Positions 43,304-52,620 of a stretch of 64,000 bases of DNA are shown piece by piece. The translations under genes and the position numbers were made by a program. Origin of the DNA: Komagataeibacter sp. FNDCF1 (GTDB taxonomy: Bacteria > Pseudomonadota > Alphaproteobacteria > Acetobacterales > Acetobacteraceae). A model generated the notes under the pieces. The model worked only from the letters and a program-made list of their open reading frames with translations. It was not told where the DNA came from and searched no databases. The stretch spans positions 1,955,001-2,019,000 of the forward strand of contig NZ_JAIWOT010000001.1 in NCBI RefSeq assembly GCF_021295335.1, written 5' to 3'. Each line of letters begins with the position of its first letter. The stretch's first letter is position 1.

Positions 43304-44286
43304 ACGCGCTGCAGACACCCGCCCACGTCACGCCCCGCCATTTCCTTGACCTGAAGGAACTGGACCGGGTGACGCTACGCGCCATCCTGGACGTGGCGGC
43401 GGGCATCAAGCGCATGCAGCGCAACCGGGCTCGTCCGCTGCATCCGGCGCTGCCGCTGCGCGGGCGGGCACTGGGGCTCATGCTCTCCAAGCCCTCCACC
43501 CGCACGCGCGTCTCGTTCGAAGTAGGCATGCAGCAGCTTGGCGGCAACGTGGTCCTGCTTGCGCCGTCCGACATGCAGCTGGGCCGGGGCGAGAGCATTG
43601 CCGATACCGCGCGCGTGCTGTCGCGCTTTGTCGATGCCATCGTGCTGCGCACCGGCAGGACCGAAAACCTGCGCCAGCTTGCACGCTGGAGCAGCGTGCC
43701 GGTCATCAATGGTCTGACACCGGATTCACATCCGGTGCAGATCATGGCCGACATCATGACGTTCGAGGAACATCGCGGCCCGATCGCAGGCCGCACGCTG
43801 GCCTGGGTTGGCGATGGCAACAATGTCGCCACCTCCTTCATCGAGGCGGCGGCCCTGTTCGGCTTCCACCTGCGGCTGGCAACGCCCGCAACCCACGCAC
43901 CCAATGCCGCCGCCGTGGCCTGGGCGCGCGCCCAGGGGGCGGAGATCACGGTCACGACCGACCCGGTGGCGGCCGTGACGGGGGCCCATGCGGTCATTAC
44001 CGATACATGGGTCAGCATGTCCGACAAGGAATCGGCCCAGCGCATCAGTGCGTTCGAACCCTACCGGGTGGATGCGGCACTCATGGCGCGTGCGGCACCC
44101 GATGCCCTTTTCCTGCACTGCCTGCCTGCCCATATTGGTGAAGAGGTGACGGAAGAAGTGTTCGAAGGACCGCAATCCGTCGTGTTCGATGAGGCCGAGA
44201 ACCGCCTGCACGCGCAAAAGGGCATCCTTGTCTGGGCGCTGTGTGGCGAGGACTGGCAGCAATATGGAAAGGAACCCACGGCATGA
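43300..44286 (+). CDS. argF: Ornithine carbamoyltransferase
   Basis: This 328-residue enzyme makes citrulline from ornithine and carbamoyl phosphate. The phosphate-binding loop is SKPSTRTRVSFEVGM; DSHPVQIMADI and LFLHCLPAHIGEEV carry the ornithine and carbamoyl contacts. It differs from pyrB in these loops, so the two paralogues are distinct. It is coupled to argD upstream and to a small gene downstream, both by ATGA. Confidence 0.96.
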   Translation: MNALQTPAHVTPRHFLDLKELDRVTLRAILDVAAGIKRMQRNRARPLHPALPLRGRALGLMLSKPSTRTRVSFEVGMQQLGGNVVLLAPSDMQLGRGESIADTARVLSRFVDAIVLRTGRTENLRQLARWSSVPVINGLTPDSHPVQIMADIMTFEEHRGPIAGRTLAWVGDGNNVATSFIEAAALFGFHLRLATPATHAPNAAAVAWARAQGAEITVTTDPVAAVTGAHAVITDTWVSMSDKESAQRISAFEPYRVDAALMARAAPDALFLHCLPAHIGEEVTEEVFEGPQSVVFDEAENRLHAQKGILVWALCGEDWQQYGKEPTA

Positions 44287-44603
44287 CCGGACCGGCCGAC
44301 CAGCCAGCCCTGCCCACCGGCACCGAGGACGTACCGGAAGCCCCGGGCTGGGCGGAGAAAAGCGTGCGCGACATCTTTGCCGCCCTGCCCACGCACGATG
44401 CCCGCATCGATCAGGTGCGTGATGCCTATCTGGACTGCCTGGCCGGTGCGGGCCGCACGCAGGACCTGGACATGGAACATGACCGCTGCCGCCAGCGCGC
44501 CATTACGGCGCTGGAGGCGGATGGCCTGCTGGCCGCGACACCGCTGCACGACCTTGACCAGCGCCTTGCCGCGCTGGAAGCGGACATTACCGCCAATCTC
44601 TGA
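44283..44603 (+). CDS. Small acidic helical protein of unknown function
   Basis: This 106-residue soluble protein overlaps the argF stop by four bases. After a Pro/Thr-rich start it is predicted to be almost all helix, with Asp/Glu/Arg pairs (RIDQVRDAYLDCLAGAG, then LDQRLAALEADITANL). I do not recognise a family and see no signal peptide or metal motif. Its position between argF and hslO suggests co-expression with both. Confidence 0.6.
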   Translation: MTGPADQPALPTGTEDVPEAPGWAEKSVRDIFAALPTHDARIDQVRDAYLDCLAGAGRTQDLDMEHDRCRQRAITALEADGLLAATPLHDLDQRLAALEADITANL

Positions 44604-44634
44604 TGACCCGGCTCCCGCCTGAGCGTGGGAGCCG

Positions 44635-45615
44635 ATGACGCGGGTTCTTGCCATGACCACCACGCCACCTTCTCCCGCCTTTCTCGATTCCAGCCGTCCG
44701 GATACGCCCGATCTGGTCGTGCCGCAGGGAATCGTGCCCTTCTATCTGGACCAGCGCCCGGTGCGCGGCAGGCTGGTGCGCCCCGGCGTGCTGACCGATA
44801 CGCTGCTGACCCGTCATGACAACCCCGATGCCGTGCTGCAGCTGGCGGGAGAGGCGCTGGCGCTGGTGGCCGCGCTGGCATCATCACTGAAATTCCAGGG
44901 GTCCTTCTCGCTACAGGCCAAGGGGGATGGCCCGGTCAGCCTTCTGCTGGCGGACTGTACCGATTCGGGCGCACTGCGCTTCCATGCCCGCTCGGATGAT
45001 GCGCAGGTGACCGAACTGCTGCAGACCACGCCCAGCCCCACCGCCAGCCAGCTGCTGGGCAAGGGCTACATCGCCTTCAGCGTGGACCAGGGACCGGATA
45101 CCGACATCCACCAGGGCATTGTCGAGATGAATGGCGAAAGCCTGTCGGAAATGGCTGCCCATTATTTCGCCACCAGCGAGCAGCATGCCTGCTGGGTCAG
45201 GCTGTTCTGCGCGAAAACGGAAGCAGGCTGGCGGTCCGGCGCACTGGTGATGGAAAAGATCGCGACAGGCGGGGGCGCCGAATCAACCCTGACGCCAGAG
45301 GAAGGCGACGATGCATGGGAGACCGCCGTCACCCTTGCCTCCACGCTGACGGCGCGCGAGGTACTGGATGACAGCCTTTCTTCCGCCGACCTGCTGTACC
45401 GCCTGTTCCATGCCGAAGGGCTGATGGCTGGCCAGCCCCGTGCGCTGGCATTCGGCTGCCGGTGCTCACGCGCACGGCTGTCGGGCATTCTGGAAACCTT
45501 CCCGCTCGATGACCTGGACCACATGGCGGAAGACGGTACGATCACCATGAACTGTTCGTTCTGCAACCACAGCTTCCATTTCCAGCGCGACGAGATTGGC
45601 GGCAGGGAAGCCTGA
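44635..45615 (+). CDS. hslO: Redox-regulated chaperone Hsp33
   Basis: This 326-residue chaperone is activated by oxidation. The C-terminal zinc site carries GCRCSR and NCSFCNH, the CxC and CxxC pair whose disulphides switch on holdase activity. The N-terminal domain contains VVPFYLDQRPVRGRLVR and ALALVAALASSLKFQGSFSLQ. The ATG at 44635 has GGGAG nearby with short spacing; a second in-frame ATG at 44653 is a reasonable alternative. It is 31 bases after the small protein gene in the arginine cluster. Confidence 0.94.
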   Translation: MTRVLAMTTTPPSPAFLDSSRPDTPDLVVPQGIVPFYLDQRPVRGRLVRPGVLTDTLLTRHDNPDAVLQLAGEALALVAALASSLKFQGSFSLQAKGDGPVSLLLADCTDSGALRFHARSDDAQVTELLQTTPSPTASQLLGKGYIAFSVDQGPDTDIHQGIVEMNGESLSEMAAHYFATSEQHACWVRLFCAKTEAGWRSGALVMEKIATGGGAESTLTPEEGDDAWETAVTLASTLTAREVLDDSLSSADLLYRLFHAEGLMAGQPRALAFGCRCSRARLSGILETFPLDDLDHMAEDGTITMNCSFCNHSFHFQRDEIGGREA

Positions 45616-45713
45616 ACGCCCCTGCCCCTGTTCGCGCGGCGCGGAACATGGCACGATCATCCCCTGATCTACCGACCGCGCCATGGGCGCCAGCCGTTAC
45701 CGGGACATATTCC

Positions 45714-46637
45714 ATGCGACCGAACCGTTCGCCGCTTCGCATCCTGCCATCACGCCGCACCCTGCGCGTGATGCTGGCGGCCAGCCTGCCGTTCCTGGCG
45801 CTGACCGCCATGAGCGATCATGCCTACAGCCGCAAACATGCCGAAGAGCCCACCACGTTCGAGGGGCCACAATATGGTGATGCGCCGCCGCTCAGCCTCA
45901 ATATCGCCTCGCTTTCCATCGTGGACCGGGGCCAGCCGGGGCTGGTGCCGGGCGACCTGTCGGGCCGTGCGCCCAACCCGCCGGATGAACTGCTCAAACA
46001 GCTTGCCCATACCCGGCTGCTGACCGCGGGCAGCGGGGGGGAAGGCGTGTTCACCATCGATCGTGCCTCCATCCTGCATGAACCGGGGGGCATACTGGAC
46101 GGGCAGCTGAACGTGCATCTGGACGTGACCTCGGCCGACGGGCGTCGTACCGGCTATGCCGTGGCGCAGATCACACGCTCCTACGACCCCAAGCGCAAGC
46201 ACGGCAACAGCGACACACCGCAGAACCTGAATGCCCTGACCAACATGATGCTGCAGGACATGAACCAGGAACTGGAAAACCAGATCCGCGCCAATCTGGG
46301 CAACTGGCTGGTCACGCCGCGGGCACCGGGCAGCGTGGCGGAGCAGTCGCTTGACGGAAGCGATGCCACGCCCGCCACGACCGGAACCACCAGCGACACC
46401 ATGACCATTGGCGGCGGCCCGACGACCGACCACCCCGAGGCGGCGGCCACACCTTCGGCACCGGCCACCCCCGGACCGGCACGGCCAAAAACGGCAGATC
46501 AGGGGCCGGATGCCATCTTCCCCACCGGCTACCCTTCGGATGATACGGACACCACCACGCCGTCGACTCCGCAGCTCCGCTCCCCGCCACCGGGCAACCT
46601 TACCCTGCCGGGCAGCGCTGGCGGCACCACCAACTGA
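45714..46637 (+). CDS. Putative secreted protein with Thr/Pro-rich tail
   Basis: The 307-residue product begins with a basic region and a hydrophobic stretch (LRVMLAASLPFLALTAM), a likely signal peptide. The middle part is a compact domain with VFTIDRASILHEPGGILDG, VHLDVTSADGRRTGYAVAQI and an NLNALTNMMLQDMN helix. The last 110 residues are Thr, Pro, Ala and Gly-rich and predicted disordered. I know no family. The start at 45714 was chosen for the signal; an earlier in-frame Met lies at 45648. It ends beside a strong hairpin. Confidence 0.65.
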   Translation: MRPNRSPLRILPSRRTLRVMLAASLPFLALTAMSDHAYSRKHAEEPTTFEGPQYGDAPPLSLNIASLSIVDRGQPGLVPGDLSGRAPNPPDELLKQLAHTRLLTAGSGGEGVFTIDRASILHEPGGILDGQLNVHLDVTSADGRRTGYAVAQITRSYDPKRKHGNSDTPQNLNALTNMMLQDMNQELENQIRANLGNWLVTPRAPGSVAEQSLDGSDATPATTGTTSDTMTIGGGPTTDHPEAAATPSAPATPGPARPKTADQGPDAIFPTGYPSDDTDTTTPSTPQLRSPPPGNLTLPGSAGGTTN

Positions 46638-46646
46638 GCATGCCGT

Positions 46647-46678
46647 CCGGCGGGGTGCCACCGGAAGCACCCCGCCGG
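46647..46678. terminator. Hairpin between convergent genes
   Basis: A perfect 12-base inverted repeat, CCGGCGGGGTGC at 46647-46658 and GCACCCCGCCGG at 46667-46678, closes an eight-base loop. It lies exactly between the secreted-protein stop and the reductase stop. There is no T-run, so its strength as a terminator is uncertain. Confidence 0.6.
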
Positions 46679-46680
46679 GG

Positions 46681-48768
46681 TCAGGTTCCATCCGCCCCGA
46701 TCATATGCAGGACAATCCCGGGGGAGAGGATTTCCGGCAGGATCACCTCCGCCCCGTGGGCGGGGTAATAGACATAGAACGGCACCCCGTCGCGGCCATG
46801 GGCATGCAGGAAGGCCGTGATGTCCGCATCCCGCAGGGTCCAGTCGCCCTTCATGTATACGATACCCTGCCGGGCGAACGCCGCCTGCACCGCATGGGTG
46901 GACAGGGCAACGCGTTCATTCACCAGGCATGAAATGCACCACGCGGCCGTCATGTCCACAAATACGGGCCGACCCTGCCGGCGCAGTTCCGCAAGCCGCG
47001 CGGGGGAAAAGACCGAACTGCCATCCGCCACCCGCTCTGTCCCGTGGTCATGCATGGTGGCGGGCGGCACCACAGCCCCCCCCACGAAGGCGACCAGCAG
47101 GCTGAGAATGGCCACCGCACGGTACAGTCCCGCCCGCCCTTCCATGGCATCACGCAGGTCCATTGCCGTGGCCCGTCGCAGGCACCAGCAGCCGGTGGCC
47201 ACCAGCACAAGCCCTGCCCCCAGCAGGTAAAGCGCATCCGGACCACCCTCCAGCCGCGCTACCCATGCCAGCCATACGCAGGTGGCCAGTACCGGCAGCG
47301 CCAGCAGGTTGCGCACGGTTTCCATCCACCGCCCCGGCCGGGGCAGCCAGCCCAGCAGGCCGGGCATGGCGGCCAGCAGCAGATAGGGGGCGGCAAGCCC
47401 GAAACCCAGCGCCGCGAAAACCAGCAGCCCGACAAGGGGCGAGGCCGCAAGCGCACCCGCCACCGCCGCCCCCATGAAGGGGGCCGTGCACGGTGACGCC
47501 AGCACGACCGCCAGCACCCCCGTCAGGAAATCCCCCGCATGCGCAGGCAGGGCGCTGCCCACCCCCATGAGCCGCAGCCCGATGGCAAAGACGCCTAGCA
47601 GATTGAGCGCCACCGCAAACAGCAGCAGGCAGATGGTGATGACAAACCCCACGGACTGGAACTGGAATCCCCACCCCGCCTGCTGGCCCGCAACCCGCAA
47701 TGCCGCGACAGCGCCACCCAGCACGACAAACGACCCCACGACACCCGCGGCATAGGCGGCAGCCCCCCTGATGGCCGCGCCCCGCTCCCCGCGCGCCATG
47801 CGCTCCAGCGCCAGCACCTTCATGGCCAGGACCGGGAACACGCAGGGCATGAGGTTAAGGATCAGCCCCCCCGCAAAGGCCATGAGCACCAGCACCCCGA
47901 CATTCGTGGCATGGGCCGCCACCGGCGGTGCAAGAGGATGGACCACCCCCACCACGGGCAGGACCGACAGGCCACGCTCGCGCCCCATGCCATCGCGCAG
48001 CACCACGATGCCGGACAGGTTGGCGCCATTGTGGAATTCCGGTCCGGGATGCAGCGTAAGCTGCACGGCGCCATCGCCCACCACCACAGGCTGGGCCACG
48101 TCCTGGTCGATCGCGCCGGATACATCGGGCATGAACCACGCCGCCGTGACCGCACCCGCCGACAGGCCCCGCCCCGCAAGCTGCAGGATACCGGCAGGTG
48201 ACAGCTGGGCGGCAAAGGGCGAGGCCACGGGCCGGTCCGCACTGGCGCGGGCGAACGCCGCCGCCTGCGCCGAAGGCTGCGGCCCGCCGCGCGGCAGGCT
48301 CAGGTGGAAGGTGCCGTGCTCGGGCACACAGACCTCCGCACAGACCAGCCAGTCCGCCACGGCGTCGAGCGTGAGCGGGCCGTCCCCTTCCGCCTGCACT
48401 GGCACAAGGGTAACCGGCAGCAGCACATCGCCGGTATAGGCATAGGATGTCAGCGGCCCGTCATGCAGCACGCGCGGCGTCGGCCATTCAATGGCGCTGG
48501 CCTGCCCGCCCGCCCCGCCGTGCGCGGTAACAGCCAGCGTGGTTGCCTCCCCTGCATCGCCGGGGTTGAGCCAGTAGGTATGCCAGCCCGGCGCAAGGTG
48601 CATCTGCAGGCCCACATGCAGCGCGCGGCCGGGCATGTAGGTGTCGTCATCCGTGACGAGTGTCACGTCTGCGCGCGTGCTGGTCACGGCCTCGCTCTGC
48701 GCGGCATGTGCTGCGGGTGCCGCAAGCAGCACCATGCACAGGATCGATACAAGCCACATGAAGGGCAT
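46681..48768 (-). CDS. DsbD/ScsB-type thiol:disulfide interchange protein
   Basis: This protein of about 695 residues passes electrons from cytoplasmic thioredoxin across the inner membrane. After a signal peptide (1-23, ending AHA) the N-terminal periplasmic domain has a cysteine pair in LVCAEVCVP. The eight-helix core holds cysteines in LILNLMPCVFPVLAMKVL and VLASPCTAPFMG. A C-terminal thioredoxin domain has WCISC in DMTAAWCISCLVNE. The long N-terminal domain is ScsB-like rather than classical DsbD. I chose ATG 48768 for the signal peptide; an in-frame start lies at 48822. It diverges from hrpB. Confidence 0.88.
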   Translation of the reverse strand: MPFMWLVSILCMVLLAAPAAHAAQSEAVTSTRADVTLVTDDDTYMPGRALHVGLQMHLAPGWHTYWLNPGDAGEATTLAVTAHGGAGGQASAIEWPTPRVLHDGPLTSYAYTGDVLLPVTLVPVQAEGDGPLTLDAVADWLVCAEVCVPEHGTFHLSLPRGGPQPSAQAAAFARASADRPVASPFAAQLSPAGILQLAGRGLSAGAVTAAWFMPDVSGAIDQDVAQPVVVGDGAVQLTLHPGPEFHNGANLSGIVVLRDGMGRERGLSVLPVVGVVHPLAPPVAAHATNVGVLVLMAFAGGLILNLMPCVFPVLAMKVLALERMARGERGAAIRGAAAYAAGVVGSFVVLGGAVAALRVAGQQAGWGFQFQSVGFVITICLLLFAVALNLLGVFAIGLRLMGVGSALPAHAGDFLTGVLAVVLASPCTAPFMGAAVAGALAASPLVGLLVFAALGFGLAAPYLLLAAMPGLLGWLPRPGRWMETVRNLLALPVLATCVWLAWVARLEGGPDALYLLGAGLVLVATGCWCLRRATAMDLRDAMEGRAGLYRAVAILSLLVAFVGGAVVPPATMHDHGTERVADGSSVFSPARLAELRRQGRPVFVDMTAAWCISCLVNERVALSTHAVQAAFARQGIVYMKGDWTLRDADITAFLHAHGRDGVPFYVYYPAHGAEVILPEILSPGIVLHMIGADGT

Positions 48769-48868
48769 CGATATTACTCCGCCACACAGGGGGACAGGGA
48801 AAAAACACGTCCGGCACGCCAAGGCAAGGATTGCCCCGCCACCATGCCCGACGCCATAAGATCAGGAT

Positions 48869-51427
48869 ATGGCTTTCGATCCGACCTTGCAAAACCGACT
48901 TGATACCCTGATGGCAGATGCGGCCAGTGCGCTGCCTGTCGCCGCCGCCCTGCCGGCGCTGTGCGATGTGCTGGCACGGACATCCAACGCCGTGCTGGTC
49001 GCCCCGCCGGGGGCGGGCAAGACCACGCTGGTGCCGCTGGCGCTGCTGGATGCCCAATGGCGGGGCGACGGGCGGATCATCATGCTTGAACCCCGCAGGC
49101 TGGCCACCCGGGCGGCGGCCCAGCGCATGGCGGAACTGGTGGATGAAACGCCGGGCGGGCTGGTGGGTTACCGCACCCGGCTGGATGGCGCGACATCGGA
49201 GCGCACGCGCATCGAGGTGATCACCGAGGGGCTGCTGGTGCGCCGCCTGCTGTCCGATCCCATGCTGGACGGGGTGGCCTGCGTCATATTCGATGAAATT
49301 CACGAACGCTCCGTCGATGCGGATGCCGCCCTTGCCTTCTGCCTTGACCTGCAGCGCAGCCTGCGGCCCGAGCTAAAGCTGGTCGCCATGTCCGCCACCA
49401 TGGATGGCGCGGCCCTGTCACGCCGCATGGATGCCGAACTGGTGGAAAGCGAAGGCCGGATGTTCCCCGTGGCGATCCGCCACGCGACCCGTGACCTTGT
49501 CCACCGCCGGGACCTGCCCGATGCCATGGCCGCCGCCATCCGCACCGCCATCGGGCAGGAAGAAGGCGACGTGCTGGCCTTCCTGCCCGGTGTGGGCGAG
49601 ATCCAGCGCACCCGCACCCTTCTGGCGGGGGTCGATGCCGATGTACTGCCGCTGTATGGCGAACTGCCCCCAGCCGAGCAGGACCTTGCCCTGACCCCAC
49701 ACCCCGATGGGCGCAGGCGGGTAATCCTGTCCACCTCCATAGCCGAGACATCGCTGACCGTGCCGGGCGTGCGCATTGTGGTTGATGGCGGTTTCCGCCG
49801 CGTGCCACGGCTGGATGTGGGCACGGGGCTAACACGGCTTGACACGGTGCGGATTTCACGTGCTGCAGCCAGCCAGCGCGCGGGCCGTGCGGGACGTGTC
49901 GCACCGGGCACCGCCATCCGGCTGTGGACGGAAATGACCACCCGCGCCATGCCCCCCCATGACCAGCCCGAAATGATGGAGGCCGAACTGACCGGCCTGC
50001 GGCTGGACGCGGCGGCATGGCAGGACGCGATGGGCACGGACCCGGCCGACCTTCCTTTTCCCGACACGCCCCCCAATGGTGCATTCGAAGCCGGGCGCAG
50101 CCTGCTCCACGCCCTTGGCGCACTGGATGATGATGCCCGCATCACGCATGAGGGCACCCGCATGGCGGCCCTTGGTTCCCATCCGCGCCTAGCCGCGATG
50201 ATGCTGGCCGCCCGCACCGCGCCCGAGCGCGCGCTGGCCTGCGATATCGCGGCCCTGCTGGAAGAACGCGACCCGCTGCGCCCCCGCCGCCCCGCCGGGG
50301 GCAGCAGGGGGGCACCGCCCGCGGCCCCCGCGGATATCCGCCTGCGCCTTGACCTGCTGGCGGGCGGCGACCACCCGGATGCCGACCGCGCGGCCCTGTC
50401 ACGCATCCGCCATGCCGCGCGGCAGTACCGCAGGCGCCTGGGGCTGGGCCGTGACATTCCGGCAGGTGGCGACCCCGCCGCCCTGATTGCCGCAGCCTTC
50501 CCCGACCGGGTGGCCCAGTCACGCGGGGATGCAGGGTCATTCCGCCTGGCCGGTGGTGGCAGCGCGCGGCTTTCAAAAACCGATGAACTGGCCCGCGCGC
50601 CCCTGCTGGCCGTGGCTGGCATGCATGTGCGCAAGGCCGCCGAGATATGCCTTGCCGCCCCGCTGGAGCGTGACAGCCTGCCCCCCACCTTATTGGCCCG
50701 TACGCGTGAACAGGTGGAAACCACGCTCGACCCCACCACCGGCAGCGTGCTGGCCCGGCGCAGGCTGCGGCTGGGCAATCTGGTGCTGCGCGACCGTACG
50801 GTTACCGCCAGCGCCGATGAAGTGAGCGCCCTGCTGTGCCAGCAGGCGGCCCAGAACCTTGCGGCAAGCCTGACATGGAGCGATGCCTGCCGCCAGTTGC
50901 AGGCACGCGTGGACCTGGCCCGCACCCGCCTTGACCGCCCGGACCTGCCCGACCTGTCCGATGCGGCGCTGGCAGGGACGACCGACACATGGCTTGCCCC
51001 GTGGCTTGCAGGCGTGAACCGCCTTTCGGCCCTGGCGGAGCTGGACCTGCTGGCCATGCTGCGCGCCACCATGGACCATGCCAGCCTGAAATGGCTGGAC
51101 CACACCCTGCCCACCCATCTGGACCTGCCCGGCGGGCGGGCTGGCATCGACTATCTCCAGCCCGTGCCGGTGGCGGCCGCCCGTGCCCAGACCTTCTATG
51201 GTGTAACGGACACGCCCCGCATTGCCGGTGGCAATGTGGACCTGCGCATTGCCCTGCTTTCCCCTGCGGGGCGTCCGCAGGCCATAACCGCCGATCTGGC
51301 CGGGTTCTGGGCCGGATCATGGGCGGACATGCGCCGTGACATGCGCGGCCGCTACCCCCGCCACGACTGGCCGGAAAACCCTGCCACGGCCAGCCCACCG
51401 CCACCACGGAGCCCACGTCGGGCATGA
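48869..51427 (+). CDS. hrpB: ATP-dependent helicase HrpB
   Basis: This 852-residue DEAH-type helicase has Walker A APPGAGKTTLVP, DEIHERS as motif II, VAMSATMDGA as motif III, and SQRAGRAGRVAPG as motif VI. The C-terminal HrpB-specific region contains KWLDHTLPTHLDLPGGR. HrpB proteins are putative RNA helicases whose targets are poorly known. The gene begins 100 bases from the divergent reductase and ends 100 bases before the interrupted protease gene. Confidence 0.93.
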   Translation: MAFDPTLQNRLDTLMADAASALPVAAALPALCDVLARTSNAVLVAPPGAGKTTLVPLALLDAQWRGDGRIIMLEPRRLATRAAAQRMAELVDETPGGLVGYRTRLDGATSERTRIEVITEGLLVRRLLSDPMLDGVACVIFDEIHERSVDADAALAFCLDLQRSLRPELKLVAMSATMDGAALSRRMDAELVESEGRMFPVAIRHATRDLVHRRDLPDAMAAAIRTAIGQEEGDVLAFLPGVGEIQRTRTLLAGVDADVLPLYGELPPAEQDLALTPHPDGRRRVILSTSIAETSLTVPGVRIVVDGGFRRVPRLDVGTGLTRLDTVRISRAAASQRAGRAGRVAPGTAIRLWTEMTTRAMPPHDQPEMMEAELTGLRLDAAAWQDAMGTDPADLPFPDTPPNGAFEAGRSLLHALGALDDDARITHEGTRMAALGSHPRLAAMMLAARTAPERALACDIAALLEERDPLRPRRPAGGSRGAPPAAPADIRLRLDLLAGGDHPDADRAALSRIRHAARQYRRRLGLGRDIPAGGDPAALIAAAFPDRVAQSRGDAGSFRLAGGGSARLSKTDELARAPLLAVAGMHVRKAAEICLAAPLERDSLPPTLLARTREQVETTLDPTTGSVLARRRLRLGNLVLRDRTVTASADEVSALLCQQAAQNLAASLTWSDACRQLQARVDLARTRLDRPDLPDLSDAALAGTTDTWLAPWLAGVNRLSALAELDLLAMLRATMDHASLKWLDHTLPTHLDLPGGRAGIDYLQPVPVAAARAQTFYGVTDTPRIAGGNVDLRIALLSPAGRPQAITADLAGFWAGSWADMRRDMRGRYPRHDWPENPATASPPPPRSPRRA

Positions 51428-51770
51428 AACTGCATGCATTTTTGTCCATGTTGGCATGCAGACATGGCATTGCCGCTTTTTTCAGATAACATGGGTCATC
51501 ATGAACGCACCTTCGTACCGCCATACATGACACGCATCGTCATGGTCCGTCCGGCCTGCCGCCTGCTCGCGATGCTGCTGCTGGGCATGGCCGGGCAGGT
51601 TACCGGGGCACTGGCGCAGGGGGCGGCTTCATCCGCAGTGCCGCCCAATCCCTCGCTGTTCGCCCCGGCCGTGCCACCCGTTGTGGCGTCGGGCCCGCTT
51701 ACCTTCGCGCCACTGGTGCGGCAGGTGGGACCGGCGGTCGTGAACATCGCCGTCTCGCAGGCGCAGGACG

Positions 51771-52241
51771 CTAGGTTTCGTGGACAAAGGGTATCCACTG
51801 GAGTGCTGACACGAGACTGACGAAGCCAAGATATGATTCCTTGGTTTTGTCATATCGGGTGGCAACGCGTCGCCAGTTCTTGAGTTTGTTGAACAGGCGC
51901 TCGACGAGATTGCGCCAGCGATATTTGGTTTTATCATGAGGTACAGGATTGCGACGGTTGCTTTTGCTCGGGATGACGGCTTCGATTTCGGCCTTGGCAA
52001 GTTCCTCGCGAATGAGGTCGGCATCGTAACCTTTGTCTGCCAGTAACGCCTCGATCTTGTCAGCGATCATGCGGAACAGCGGGCCGAAACCCTGAATATC
52101 GTGGGTCTGTCCCGGCGTCAGGACAAAACCGAGAGGGCGTCCCCTGGCGTCGCATCGGGCGTGCAGTTTGGTGGTGAAACCACCGCGCGATCGGCCAAGC
52201 GCCTCGGTTTCCTGTGTCCCTTTTTTATACCGATAGCACAA
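51771..52241 (-). CDS. IS5-family transposase, downstream frame (orfB)
   Basis: This frame supplies the C-terminal catalytic part: LLADKGYDAD holds the second aspartate and NLVERLFNKLKNWRRVATRYDK holds the catalytic glutamate with the IS5 signature. It has no independent start of note and is expected to be expressed by a -1 frameshift from orfA near 52220. Its TAG stop (51773-51771) is formed by the duplicated target bases, not by the element itself. Confidence 0.9.
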   Translation of the reverse strand: MCYRYKKGTQETEALGRSRGGFTTKLHARCDARGRPLGFVLTPGQTHDIQGFGPLFRMIADKIEALLADKGYDADLIREELAKAEIEAVIPSKSNRRNPVPHDKTKYRWRNLVERLFNKLKNWRRVATRYDKTKESYLGFVSLVSALQWIPFVHET

Positions 52242-52620
52242 TGATGTGCCCGGACCACCGTGCTGTCGATCATGTCGGCAGTGGTATCCCGCTCGACCAT
52301 TTCAGCCAAGGTTTCGAGCATCGCATCGAACACGCCTGTCGTCACCCATCGTCGGTAGCGTCGGAACACGCTGTTCCACTTGCCATAATCATCAGGCAGG
52401 TGGCGCCACTGCGATCCGGTTCGGGCAATCCACATCATGCCTTCGAAATACAGACGATTGTCTTGCGCAGGACGGCAGCCACGACCCCTCTCAGGCGGAA
52501 GCAGCGCCCCGATGATGGCCCATTCCTCGTCCGAAAGCCCAATTCGCTCGCCCAACAACGCCTCCAAAAGGCAGCTTTGAATCAATCATGGACGTTACTG
52601 TCAACCTTTGTCCACGAAAC
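51775..52620 (-). mobile_element. IS5-family insertion sequence (IS427-group-like), 846 bp
   Basis: The element is bounded by perfect 16-base inverted repeats, GTTTCGTGGACAAAGG at 51775-51790 and its reverse complement at 52605-52620. CTAG is duplicated at 51771-51774 and 52621-52624. CTAG is palindromic, so a two-base TA duplication with ends one base longer (51774-52621) fits equally well. It encodes a DDE transposase in two overlapping minus-strand frames. Both frames are intact and the duplication is perfect, so the insertion is recent. Two-frame organisation, length and YTAR-type target suggest the IS427 group; the exact name needs a database. Confidence 0.95.
52118..52585 (-). CDS. IS5-family transposase, upstream frame (orfA)
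   Basis: This frame encodes the N-terminal part of the transposase, with the DUF4096-type start LSDEEWAIIGALLPPERGRG and YFEGMMWIARTGSQWRHLP. The first catalytic aspartate lies in TADMIDSTVVRAHH. Read alone it ends in an unrelated tail after residue about 120. The slippery heptamer A_AAA_AAG on the minus strand at 52226-52220 is in the correct frame for a -1 shift into orfB, giving the complete enzyme. Confidence 0.9.
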   Translation of the reverse strand: MIQSCLLEALLGERIGLSDEEWAIIGALLPPERGRGCRPAQDNRLYFEGMMWIARTGSQWRHLPDDYGKWNSVFRRYRRWVTTGVFDAMLETLAEMVERDTTADMIDSTVVRAHHCAIGIKKGHRKPRRLADRAVVSPPNCTPDATPGDALSVLS

